64,000 nucleotides of DNA, taken from contig JAGYIL010000001.1 in the NCBI GenBank assembly GCA_018402545.1, forward strand, positions 620,001-684,000. The letters are read 5' to 3'. Numbering within the stretch: position 1 is the stretch's first letter; each line of letters starts with the position of its first letter. This document shows, piece by piece, positions 10,554 to 18,572 of the stretch. The notes under the pieces are model-generated. The model saw only the letters and a program-made list of their open reading frames with translations, was not told where the DNA came from and made no database searches. The DNA comes from Saccharospirillum sp. GTDB lineage: Bacteria; Pseudomonadota; Gammaproteobacteria; Pseudomonadales; Natronospirillaceae. The position numbers and the translations under genes are program-made.

Positions 10554-11843
10554 ATGAATAAAGATACCGAGTCTGACAACACACCCGCACCGGATACCGA
10601 CAAGCCCGTTGTGGAACAGGCGGAACCCGCCGAAGGCACGCCGGCTGCAGCCGCGTCGACCAACAAGCCGGCACCCGCTGCATCCGATACCCCAGCCGAC
10701 CGTGCAGAAGCCGGGGCGTCCAATGCCTCGCCTGAAGCGCCCGAGCCGGAAAAGCCGGAGCCAAAACCTGCGTCGAAAGCCAAACCCACTGGCAATGCCG
10801 GTGCGCCTCCGCGTCGTCGGCGAGGCACGGCCGGTGGCGGATCGGGCCGGTCAAATCGCCTGCTGATTTCCCTGCTGGTTCTGGTACTCATGGTCGCTGG
10901 CCTGGCTTGGCTGGTGTATTGGGGCTGGCAGCAATACCGGGTACTGCAGCAGGAAGCCGACACCGTTGTCAGTTCATTGAGTGAGTTGCGCCAACAGGTA
11001 TCAAGTTTGAGTGTTCGACTTGAATCATCAGAAGAGGCGCGCGAGCGTCTGGCGCAACAGGTTCAGCAGGAGCAGCAGGCGCTCGAAGCCATGCTGATTG
11101 ATACCGCCCAGCGGCTCAGCCGGCGACAGGACCTGGAGGCCGATCGCTGGCCTTTGGAAGAAGCATTGACCCTGCTTCGCCTGGCAGAGCGGCGTCTGCA
11201 ACTCGATGGCGATGCCACCATCGCCATCAGCTTACTCAACGCGGCCGACCAGGTGCTGGCCGGGCTGACCGAAGCGGCCGTGTTGCCGGTGCGCCGCCAG
11301 ATTGCGTCAGACCGCCTTGCCCTGCAGTCGGTCGGCAGTGTCGACCTGAACGGCACCTACTTTCGGCTCGAAGCCATCAACGAGCGCATAGCCAGTCGCC
11401 AGTGGTCACCAGCCGAACGGCTGGAACCCCGTGAGCAAAGCAATGAGACAACGCTGAGCTGGCAAAGCTTCCGCGACAGCCTGAGCAGCCTGGTAACCGT
11501 CAGCCGACTGGACGTGCCTTATCAGGCACCGCCGTTATTGTCTGAGTTTGCCCAGTGGCAGCAACACAGCCTGCTGCTGACCGAGCAGGTGCAGTTGGCC
11601 TTGCTGGCGCGCAACCAGCCGCTCTACAACGAAGCCCTGGCCCAATTGCAGAGCCGCGTCGCGGTCATGTCGGCTGAACTGGAGCTCGACGCCATCGAAA
11701 CGGAACTGGATGCCCTGCAAGGCCTGACGCTGACGCCGGACTTTCCAGACATCCACGCCAGTGTGGAAGCGCTGGAGCAATACATGACCCGGGTCGAGGA
11801 AGAGTCAACTGAATCGGCTGGCGACGGGGAGGAAGACGCATGA
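10554..11843 (+). CDS. hemX: HemX-like membrane protein
   Basis: Member of the HemX family, annotated in some databases as uroporphyrinogen-III C-methyltransferase but without the SAM-binding fold; its biochemical role is unsettled. The first ~100 residues are a Pro/Ala/Glu/Lys-rich disordered cytosolic tail ending in a run of arginines. One transmembrane helix follows (Leu-Leu-Ile-Ser-Leu-Leu-Val-Leu-Val-Leu), then a long coiled-coil and helical periplasmic domain. I favour ATG 10554; an in-frame GTG at 10530 would add eight residues, and neither has a clear Shine-Dalgarno. Its last four bases overlap hemY. Confidence 0.88.
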   Translation: MNKDTESDNTPAPDTDKPVVEQAEPAEGTPAAAASTNKPAPAASDTPADRAEAGASNASPEAPEPEKPEPKPASKAKPTGNAGAPPRRRRGTAGGGSGRSNRLLISLLVLVLMVAGLAWLVYWGWQQYRVLQQEADTVVSSLSELRQQVSSLSVRLESSEEARERLAQQVQQEQQALEAMLIDTAQRLSRRQDLEADRWPLEEALTLLRLAERRLQLDGDATIAISLLNAADQVLAGLTEAAVLPVRRQIASDRLALQSVGSVDLNGTYFRLEAINERIASRQWSPAERLEPREQSNETTLSWQSFRDSLSSLVTVSRLDVPYQAPPLLSEFAQWQQHSLLLTEQVQLALLARNQPLYNEALAQLQSRVAVMSAELELDAIETELDALQGLTLTPDFPDIHASVEALEQYMTRVEEESTESAGDGEEDA

Positions 11844-12997
11844 GCCGGCTGTTGCTGAAAGTCCTGTTGTGGCTGGTGCTGATTCTGGCCGCCGGCCTGC
11901 TGGCCCACTTTATGGTGCGACACCCTGGCTATGTGATGATCGCCTGGGGTCAGTGGATGGTCGAAATCACCCTATGGAGCGCCCTGGGCCTGTTTCTCGT
12001 CTTGCTGCTGGTCAGTTGGCTGGCCATAAAGTTGCTGCGCGGCGTCAATCCGGTGCGACTCGCTCGCCAATACCGCGACCGGCGTGATCGTAAAACGGCC
12101 CGGGTCGCGACCGGACAGGCCGTTAATGCCTGGCTGGAAGGCGACCACCAGGCTGCACTGTCGGCATTGCACAAGGTGGTCAGTGCCGGTGGCTCGGAGC
12201 GTCTGCCGCGAGTGCTGACGCTCATTCCAGGGCAAGACAGTGGCGACTGGCCAGCCCGGGTCAGCCAGTTCAAACAGGCAGACCCGGATCTCGCCCTGGT
12301 CGCTGACGCTCTGACGGCCGAACGTCTGGTGCACTCCGGTGATTCAGCCGCCTTGCTGGCACTGTGGCAGCAACAGCCGGGGCTGCAGCGGGTGCGCTCC
12401 TTGCAGCCGGATTACTGGCGTGCACTGATGGATCAGGGGCAGGCCGAGGTCGCACTGCAGGCCGTGAACAAGGCACCGAATCTGAACCCGTCCGATCGCG
12501 AGCGGTGGCAGCAGCAAGTCGCCTTGCAACTGATTGAGCAGGGGTGCCAGACCTCTGTCGATGCTCTGACACCGTTAAAGACCCTGCCCAAGTCCATACG
12601 CCAGAAAGCGGATATAGTGGCCGCGGAATGCCGCTGCCTGCTGGTGCATGGCCAGGCTGAAAACGCCTTCAAGCGGCTGTCCAAAGCGCTGGAAAAAGCG
12701 CCCGCTCCAGTGCTGCTGCGCTGCCTGCTGGATCCGCGGTTGCCCGAAACCCGGGTACTGCCACTGGCCGAGCAACTGGAAAAGCGCCACGGTACCAATC
12801 CGGCCCTGATGCTGACACTCGGTCAGCTGTGTGAGGCTCAGGCCTTGTGGGGCAAGGCGGAAGATTATCTGGTCGAAGCCTGGCGGACCGATCCGAATCG
12901 CGATTCCGGCCTGGCTCTGGCCCGTTTTTTTGAACATCGCCAGCAAACTGATCGCGCCCTTGCGCAGTATCGCGAGCTGGCTCATCTGGGAGACTAG
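11840..12997 (+). CDS. hemY: HemY-like TPR membrane protein
   Basis: Gammaproteobacterial HemY (not protoporphyrinogen oxidase): two N-terminal transmembrane helices (about residues 5-25 and 40-62) followed by tetratricopeptide-like helical repeats to residue 385. It always travels with hemX in hemCDXY operons and is thought to assist late haem synthesis or membrane assembly of its enzymes, although this is not settled. The ATGA overlap with hemX (11840-11843) indicates translational coupling. Length and topology are normal. Confidence 0.9.
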   Translation: MSRLLLKVLLWLVLILAAGLLAHFMVRHPGYVMIAWGQWMVEITLWSALGLFLVLLLVSWLAIKLLRGVNPVRLARQYRDRRDRKTARVATGQAVNAWLEGDHQAALSALHKVVSAGGSERLPRVLTLIPGQDSGDWPARVSQFKQADPDLALVADALTAERLVHSGDSAALLALWQQQPGLQRVRSLQPDYWRALMDQGQAEVALQAVNKAPNLNPSDRERWQQQVALQLIEQGCQTSVDALTPLKTLPKSIRQKADIVAAECRCLLVHGQAENAFKRLSKALEKAPAPVLLRCLLDPRLPETRVLPLAEQLEKRHGTNPALMLTLGQLCEAQALWGKAEDYLVEAWRTDPNRDSGLALARFFEHRQQTDRALAQYRELAHLGD

Positions 12998-13000
12998 TAC

Positions 13001-13495
13001 TTGGCCGACACCTTAACACTGACACCGACGGGCGACCGTCGAACCCAATACGCCGAACTGTTGCCACAGCTTCAGGGCCTGGTGCAGGGCGAGCCGGACC
13101 GCACGGCAAACCTGGCCAATCTCGCCGCGGCCCTGCGCCAGACGTTCGGTTTTTTCTGGGTCGGTTTCTACCTGGTGAAAGACGATCAGCTGGTGCTGGG
13201 GCCTTTTCAGGGCGACATCGCCTGTACCCGCATTGAACACGGCCAGGGCGTCTGTGGCGCTGCCTGGGCCGAAGCAACCAGCCAGTGGGTGCCGGATGTC
13301 GATGCCTTTCCCGGTCACATTGCCTGCAGCAGTCTGTCGCGTTCTGAAGTTGTAGTGCCGGTAATGGTGGACGACGAAGTAGTGGCGGTATTGGACGTCG
13401 ACAGCGATCAACTGGATGCCTTTACCGAAGCCGACATAGAAGGTTTGCAGTCGGTTGCCGTGCTGTGCGCGCAGTTTTGGACTGAAACTCACTGA
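13001..13495 (+). CDS. msrC: Free methionine-(R)-sulfoxide reductase (GAF domain)
   Basis: Reduces free methionine-R-sulfoxide in the cytosol. The 164-residue protein is a single GAF domain with the three fRMsr cysteines at Cys75, Cys85 and Cys109, in Asp-Ile-Ala-Cys-Thr-Arg-Ile, Gly-Val-Cys-Gly-Ala-Ala and Gly-His-Ile-Ala-Cys-Ser, matching E. coli MsrC Cys84/94/118. The Leu-Val-Leu-Gly-Pro-Phe-Gln-Gly signature is intact. The start is TTG at 13001, three bases after the hemY stop, so it is probably the last gene of the hem operon. A hairpin follows at 13540. Confidence 0.92.
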   Translation: MADTLTLTPTGDRRTQYAELLPQLQGLVQGEPDRTANLANLAAALRQTFGFFWVGFYLVKDDQLVLGPFQGDIACTRIEHGQGVCGAAWAEATSQWVPDVDAFPGHIACSSLSRSEVVVPVMVDDEVVAVLDVDSDQLDAFTEADIEGLQSVAVLCAQFWTETH

Positions 13496-13520
13496 CCCCT
13501 TTTGTCTGAACAGACACTAA

Positions 13521-13538
13521 TGTAACAGCTTTGTTACA
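13521..13538. promoter_or_regulatory. Palindromic operator-like site TGTAACA-N4-TGTTACA
   Basis: Two perfect 7-bp arms, TGTAACA and TGTTACA, separated by GCTT. The symmetry fits a dimeric repressor site. It lies just before the terminator hairpin and 400 bp before gtsA, so it could instead be part of the 3' structure. Further GTAAC words downstream make an operator cluster plausible. Confidence 0.35.
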
Positions 13539-13539
13539 T

Positions 13540-13575
13540 ACACTGGCCCGCCTTTAGCGGGCCAGTGTTACTTTC
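13540..13575 (+). terminator. Terminator hairpin after msrC
   Basis: ACACTGGCCCGC (13540-13551) pairs with GCGGGCCAGTGT (13557-13568) around a short loop and is followed by TACTTTC. The 12-bp stem is strong but the U-tract is weak, so termination may be partial. Confidence 0.7.
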
Positions 13576-13687
13576 CCGCCAACCCATTTATTTTTCATTC
13601 TCACCATTCGGGCTTTCCTGGTGCGTGTTTGACTGGGTGTCACCTCTGGTAACAGAGGTAACACCTCTAGTTGCCAGACCGCTGTTA

Positions 13688-13704
13688 GGTTTTGTTACGC
13701 TAGG
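13688..13704 (+). promoter_or_regulatory. Motif shared with orphan binding-protein promoter
   Basis: GGTTTTGTTACGCTAGG, matching GGTTTGTTACGTTATG on the minus strand at 8664-8679 except for one inserted T and two substitutions. It lies 240 bases upstream of gtsA. Confidence 0.4.
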
Positions 13705-13942
13705 TTGCTGTTAGAGACGTTACTCGGACAACCGGGCTGACTAGAGTAAGGCTGTGGCAATCGTACTGTGCAAGTCGATCATCGATCGTTGCAGGTGCGA
13801 GTTCACAGCTTTGTTCATTGATTCACCGTTGAAATCGGGTGACCCCGATGTTTGACAGGGCTCCAGCCGAGACCTGCGCAACGATGGAATCATCAAAACT
13901 GAAGACAGTACGACCAAAACAACAAACAGAAGGACTGAGACC

Positions 13943-15193
13943 ATGATGTTCAAAAAATCTCTGATCGCGATGGCAATGGGCGGCACACTGGCCGTTTCAG
14001 CCCAGGCCGGCGAAGTTGAAGTATTGCACTGGTGGACTTCCGGTGGCGAAGCCCGCTCTATCGCGGTTCTGAAAGAAATGGTTGAAGACGCAGGTCACAC
14101 CTGGACTGACTTCGCGGTTGCCGGTGGTGGCGGTGAAAACGCTTATACCGTTCTGCGTTCACGCGCCGTATCGGGTAACCCGCCAGCGGCTGCACAGATC
14201 AAGGGTCTGGAAATTCAGGAATGGGGCGATCTCGGCTTCCTGGCCAGCCTTGATGACATTGCAGACGAAAACAACTGGGACGCCGTTCTGCCTTCTGTTG
14301 TCGCCGACGTCATGAAGCACGATGGTGACTACGTTGCTGCACCGGTTAACGTTCACCGCGTCAACTGGATGTGGGCCAACCCGGCTGTATTCGCCGATGC
14401 CGGCGTTGACATCCCGACTACCCTGGACGAACTGTGGGCCGCAGCTGAAGAACTGCAGGCAGCCGGTGTAACGCCGATTGCTCACGGTGGCCAGCCATGG
14501 CAGGACGCTACCACCTTCGAAAGCATCGTGCTAGCTGTTGGCGGCGCTGACTTCTTCAACGACGTCTTCGTTGAGATGGACCAGGCTGCACTCGAATCAG
14601 ACACCATGGTTGAAGCCTTCGAAGAGTTCCGCAAGGTGAACGACTACATCGACCGTGGTGCGCCGGGTCGTGACTGGAACGTGGCTACCTCCATGGTTAT
14701 CCGTGGTGAAGCGGCCATGCAGTTCATGGGCGACTGGGCGAAAGGTGAATTCACCGCCGCCAACATGACCCCGGGTGAAGATTACATCTGCGCGCCGTTC
14801 CCGGGCACCGCCGATGCCTTTACCTTCAACATCGACTCTCTGGCCATGTTCAAGCAGCGCACCGCCGCTAATGCAGAAGCCCAGTTGACGATGGCTGAAC
14901 TGGTACTGTCACCGAGCTTCCAGGAAACCTTCAACCTGAACAAGGGTTCCATCCCGGCTCGTACCGACCTCGACATGGGCAAGTTTGACGATTGCGCACT
15001 GGCCTCTATGGAAACCTTCAAGAGCACCGCAGCGTCTGGCGAAGGCCTGGTGCCTTCCATGGCCCATGGCATGTCAACGACCTCTACCATTCAGGGCGCT
15101 ATCTACGACACCGTCACCGAGTTTTTCAACTCTGACATGAGTGCCGAAGACGGAGCGACTCGTCTGGCTCGCGCAGTACGCGCTGCCCAGTAA
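13943..15193 (+). CDS. gtsA: Glucose-type ABC transporter substrate-binding protein
   Basis: Periplasmic binding protein that delivers a hexose, most likely glucose (possibly mannose), to the permeases encoded downstream. Signal peptide residues 1-22 (Val-Ser-Ala-Gln-Ala before Gly23) precede a mature N terminus [15 protein letters not shown], typical of GtsA-like binders. 416 residues. ATG ATG tandem start; the first has AAGGA upstream. Codon use is notably regular, as expected for a highly expressed gene. A strong hairpin after the stop and a 293-bp gap before gtsB suggest that the binder is made in excess over the permeases. Paralogous to 7317-8585. Confidence 0.92.
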   Translation: MMFKKSLIAMAMGGTLAVSAQAGEVEVLHWWTSGGEARSIAVLKEMVEDAGHTWTDFAVAGGGGENAYTVLRSRAVSGNPPAAAQIKGLEIQEWGDLGFLASLDDIADENNWDAVLPSVVADVMKHDGDYVAAPVNVHRVNWMWANPAVFADAGVDIPTTLDELWAAAEELQAAGVTPIAHGGQPWQDATTFESIVLAVGGADFFNDVFVEMDQAALESDTMVEAFEEFRKVNDYIDRGAPGRDWNVATSMVIRGEAAMQFMGDWAKGEFTAANMTPGEDYICAPFPGTADAFTFNIDSLAMFKQRTAANAEAQLTMAELVLSPSFQETFNLNKGSIPARTDLDMGKFDDCALASMETFKSTAASGEGLVPSMAHGMSTTSTIQGAIYDTVTEFFNSDMSAEDGATRLARAVRAAQ

Positions 15194-15203
15194 GGGCACG
15201 GCC

Positions 15204-15266
15204 TGGTCAGGACGGCGTTCCAGCCGTTCTGACCGACCTTTGGCCCGCGCCTCCGGGTAGCGGGCC
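15204..15266 (+). other. Two tandem hairpins between gtsA and gtsB
   Basis: GGTCAGGACGGC (15204-15215) pairs with GCCGTTCTGACC (15221-15232), and GGCCCGC/GCGGGCC arms lie at about 15242-15266. Neither has a U-tract. Such structures after binding-protein genes usually protect the upstream mRNA segment or attenuate the downstream permease genes; that role is inferred. Confidence 0.6.
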
Positions 15267-15486
15267 GATTCTGGCAAAACTCGAAATCACAGATACAGTT
15301 AATCTGCCTGACCTTAACTTTCTCCGGGAACAATAACGCCACAAGAGGCCCGGGTTGGTTTGTGGTGCCTGTCTCACAGGGTATCAGGCGACAAACAAAC
15401 GCAAGCAGACATTGAGGGAATCTCTTAATGGCCCAGTCTCACTGCTGAGCTATTCAGAGTCTCCTTACTGAACGGACGGAAAACCT

Positions 15487-16374
15487 ATGTTGGCATCACG
15501 CAAGAAGGGCATAGACTATTGGTTGCCGAAACTCGTTGTTTCGCCAACCCTGGTCATCGCTCTGGTGTTCTTTTATGGCTTTGTGCTGTGGACCACCTTC
15601 ATTTCCTTTACCAACTCCAGTTTCCTACCCAGTTACGAGCTGGTGGGGTTTGATCAGTACGTGCGGTTGTTCATGAACCCGCGCTGGTTGAATGCCATGT
15701 GGAACCTGGTGGTCTTTGGTGTGTTGTTTATTGGTATTTGCATGGTGGTCGGTCTGGTCATGGCCATCCTGCTAGACCAGAACATCCGGGCTGAAGGAGC
15801 CATACGCACCATTTACCTGTACCCCATGGCGTTGTCGTTCATTGTGACTGGTACGGTATGGAAGTGGTTGCTCAACCCCACGGTGGGGATTGAAAAATTT
15901 GTAATCAGTCTGGGTTGGGATAGTTTTGTTTTTGACTGGATTATCGACCCCGATATGGCGATCTACACGGTTGTGATTGCCGGTGTCTGGCAAGCCAGCG
16001 GCTTTGTGATGGCTATTTTTCTGGCTGGCTTGCGTGGTATTGATACATCGATCATCAAGGCAGCACAGCTCGATGGTGCTAATTTGTTCGCGGTCTATAC
16101 CCGTATCATTATTCCTTCAATGCGCCCGGTTTTCTTCTCAGCGTTTATCATGCTGGCCCACATCGCGATCAAGAGCTTTGACCTGGTCATCGCGTTAACC
16201 GGCGGTGGACCGGGTAATTCAACCGATGTACCTGCGATTTTTATGTATCAGTTTTCCTTCCAGCGCGGTCAACTGGGTATCGGCGCTGCATCGGCGGTAA
16301 TCATGCTGATGACGGTTCTGGCGATACTGGTTCCCTATTTGTACTCCGAACTGAGGACTCCGAAAAATGGCTAA
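15487..16374 (+). CDS. gtsB: Sugar ABC transporter permease (GtsB-like)
   Basis: Inner-membrane permease of the carbohydrate uptake type-1 family (MalF-like). 295 residues with six predicted transmembrane helices, the first at about 18-40. The cytoplasmic coupling loop reads Ala-Ala-Gln-Leu-Asp-Gly-Ala-Asn near residue 195, a normal EAA-type loop contacting the ATPase. Overlaps gtsC by 8 bases. The weak Shine-Dalgarno (GGACGGAAAACCT) fits lower expression than the binding protein. Confidence 0.93.
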   Translation: MLASRKKGIDYWLPKLVVSPTLVIALVFFYGFVLWTTFISFTNSSFLPSYELVGFDQYVRLFMNPRWLNAMWNLVVFGVLFIGICMVVGLVMAILLDQNIRAEGAIRTIYLYPMALSFIVTGTVWKWLLNPTVGIEKFVISLGWDSFVFDWIIDPDMAIYTVVIAGVWQASGFVMAIFLAGLRGIDTSIIKAAQLDGANLFAVYTRIIIPSMRPVFFSAFIMLAHIAIKSFDLVIALTGGGPGNSTDVPAIFMYQFSFQRGQLGIGAASAVIMLMTVLAILVPYLYSELRTPKNG

Positions 16375-17245
16375 GTCAAAGAATCCGAGTTATGCCAACA
16401 TCAATGCTCGGGCCGTCCTTTATGCGGTACTGATTATTGTGGCAGCCTATTATTTGCTACCACTGATCCTGATGATCGTGACCTCGTTTCGCTCTATGGA
16501 TGAAATACGAATGGGTCAGTTAATTGAGTGGCCCAAGACGTTTTCGTTCGACGCCTGGTCCATGGCCTGGAGTGAAGTGCAAATTGGCGCTCGCGAAGAA
16601 CGCGGTTTGCGGCCTTACTTCATTAATTCAATTCTAATGGTGATTCCATCGGTTGCGATCTCAACCATTCTGGGTGCCTTGAACGGTTATGTGCTGAGCT
16701 TCTGGAAATTCCGGGGCAGCGAGCTGTTTTTTGCTGCACTGCTGATTGGCTGTTTCCTGCCTTTTCAGGCGATTCTGTTGCCGCAATCGCAGTTACTTGG
16801 CTGGCTGGGTTTATCGGGCAGTCTGGTGGGTCTGATTCTGACGCACGTAGTCTACGGGGTGAGTTTTACCACGCTGTTCTTCCGCAACTATTACGTCAAT
16901 CTGCCGCACGAACTGGTTAAGGCGGCTAAGTTAGACGGTGCCGGATTCTGGGTCATTTTCTTTCGCATTATTCTGCCGTTGTCGGCACCGATTCTGGTGG
17001 TCACGGTTATCTGGCAGTTTACCCAGATCTGGAACGACTTCCTGTTTGGGGTGGTGTTCTCCGATCCGAGTTCCCAGCCGGTGACGGTGGGGTTGAACAA
17101 TATGGTGAACAGTTCAACCGGTGAGAAACAATACAACGTGGATATGGCCGGTGCCATCATCGCGGCACTGCCGACCATTGTGGTCTATGTAGTTGCCGGT
17201 AAATATTTTGTACGCGGTCTGACGGCCGGTTCTGTAAAAGGTTAA
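16367..17245 (+). CDS. gtsC: Sugar ABC transporter permease (GtsC-like)
   Basis: Second permease of the type-1 carbohydrate importer (MalG-like), 292 residues, six transmembrane helices. The EAA loop is Ala-Ala-Lys-Leu-Asp-Gly-Ala-Gly near residue 190. Starts inside the last codons of gtsB (8-base overlap), indicating coupled translation, and is followed 14 bases later by the ATPase gene. Confidence 0.93.
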   Translation: MAKSKNPSYANINARAVLYAVLIIVAAYYLLPLILMIVTSFRSMDEIRMGQLIEWPKTFSFDAWSMAWSEVQIGAREERGLRPYFINSILMVIPSVAISTILGALNGYVLSFWKFRGSELFFAALLIGCFLPFQAILLPQSQLLGWLGLSGSLVGLILTHVVYGVSFTTLFFRNYYVNLPHELVKAAKLDGAGFWVIFFRIILPLSAPILVVTVIWQFTQIWNDFLFGVVFSDPSSQPVTVGLNNMVNSSTGEKQYNVDMAGAIIAALPTIVVYVVAGKYFVRGLTAGSVKG

Positions 17246-17259
17246 CGGGAGTTCTGAAC

Positions 17260-18369
17260 ATGGCTGAGCTGAAAATTGACAACGTCTACAAAAGTTTTGG
17301 TGAAGAGCACATCCTCAAAGGCATCAGCCTGGATGTAACGGATGGTGAGTTCATCATTCTGGTCGGGCCATCCGGCTGCGGTAAATCGACACTGTTGAAT
17401 TGCATCGCCGGTCTGGAAGATGTCACCACCGGTGACATTCTGCTGGGTGACACCAACGTAACGTACGAAGCACCGAAAGACCGTGACATTGCCATGGTGT
17501 TTCAGAGTTACGCCTTGTATCCGAACATGAATGTGCGTAAGAACATCGCCTTCGGTCTGGAAATTCGCAAGATGCCCAAGGCTGAAATCGCCGAAGAAGT
17601 GGCGCGGGTTGCCAAGCTGTTGCAGATTGAGCCGTTGCTTGACCGCAAGCCGTCTCAGTTGTCTGGTGGTCAGCGCCAGCGTGTGGCGATGGGCCGGGCA
17701 CTGGCACGTCGCCCCAAGATCTATCTGTTTGACGAGCCACTGTCGAACCTGGATGCCAAGTTGCGCGTGGAAATGCGCACCGAAATGAAAAAGCTGCACC
17801 AGCGTCTGGGTACCACCATTGTGTACGTAACTCACGATCAGATCGAGGCGATGACGCTGGCCGACCGCATTGCGGTTATGAAAGGCGGTATCGTGCAGCA
17901 GTTCGGTACGCCGCAGGAAGTGTACGATGATCCGGCCAACATGTTTGTTGCCGGTTTCATGGGCTCACCGTCGATGAACTTCCTGCGCTGTGAAGTGACC
18001 AAACAGGAGAAAGACTACGCCGTCCAGATCGAATCTCAGGGTACGATCTTCCAGTTGCCGGTTGACCCGAAGCAGGCCGACCTGAGCAGTTATGTGGGCA
18101 AGACCGTAGTGCTGGGCATTCGCCCCGAGCAAATTACCCACGTGATGCCGCATCTGGTGGCCGAGCAGTACATTACCCAGGTACCGGTGAAGATCGAAGT
18201 CACCGAGCCAACCGGTGCCGATACCCTGATTCTGGCGCGGATTAACGACCAGGAATGTGAATGCCGGGTACACCCCCAGGAGGCCGGTAAAGTCGGTGAA
18301 TCGATGGAGCTGCTGTTCAATATGAGCAAAGCGGTGTTTTTTGACGAACAGACCGAGGCCCGGCTGTAA
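17260..18369 (+). CDS. gtsD: Sugar ABC transporter ATPase (MalK/UgpC/GtsD-like)
   Basis: Cytosolic ATPase powering the importer. Walker A Gly-Pro-Ser-Gly-Cys-Gly-Lys-Ser-Thr spans residues 36-44; the ABC signature Leu-Ser-Gly-Gly-Gln-Arg-Gln-Arg, Walker B Ile-Tyr-Leu-Phe-Asp-Glu-Pro and switch histidine in Val-Thr-His-Asp are all intact. The C-terminal third is the OB-type (TOBE) regulatory domain of MalK proteins. 369 residues. Good Shine-Dalgarno ACGGGAG. Last gene of the operon, followed by a classical terminator. Confidence 0.95.
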   Translation: MAELKIDNVYKSFGEEHILKGISLDVTDGEFIILVGPSGCGKSTLLNCIAGLEDVTTGDILLGDTNVTYEAPKDRDIAMVFQSYALYPNMNVRKNIAFGLEIRKMPKAEIAEEVARVAKLLQIEPLLDRKPSQLSGGQRQRVAMGRALARRPKIYLFDEPLSNLDAKLRVEMRTEMKKLHQRLGTTIVYVTHDQIEAMTLADRIAVMKGGIVQQFGTPQEVYDDPANMFVAGFMGSPSMNFLRCEVTKQEKDYAVQIESQGTIFQLPVDPKQADLSSYVGKTVVLGIRPEQITHVMPHLVAEQYITQVPVKIEVTEPTGADTLILARINDQECECRVHPQEAGKVGESMELLFNMSKAVFFDEQTEARL

Positions 18370-18403
18370 GTCATTTCGATCTAATCATGGTGAGTTCTCT
18401 TTG

Positions 18404-18427
18404 CGCAGCCTCCGGGCTGCGTTTTTT
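18404..18427 (+). terminator. Rho-independent terminator of the gts operon
   Basis: CGCAGCC (18404-18410) pairs with GGCTGCG (18415-18421) around a short loop and is followed directly by six Ts. Textbook intrinsic terminator. Confidence 0.9.
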
Positions 18428-18572
18428 GTGATGCACTTCTCGTTTTCCCACCTTTTCGCTGCCCGCCCTTACGTCTTTCTTCCCGGAAAGAATGAAAACG
18501 TTCCTTCCAGTTCGTCAAATCTGCGTTGACTGACTAAACTGGCAACAATCAGATTATAAAAGCCTGTCACTC

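Larger units (their letters stand above)
13496..13942. other. Intergenic region upstream of gtsA
   Basis: This 447-bp spacer holds the terminator hairpin of the hem/msrC operon and a dense set of GTAAC/GTTAC words (13522, 13533, 13649, 13658, 13695, 13719), including a clean inverted repeat at 13521-13538 and a motif shared with the orphan binding-protein promoter at 13688. The last 100 bases before gtsA contain AGAAGGA as ribosome-binding site. No gene is supported. Confidence 0.6.
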
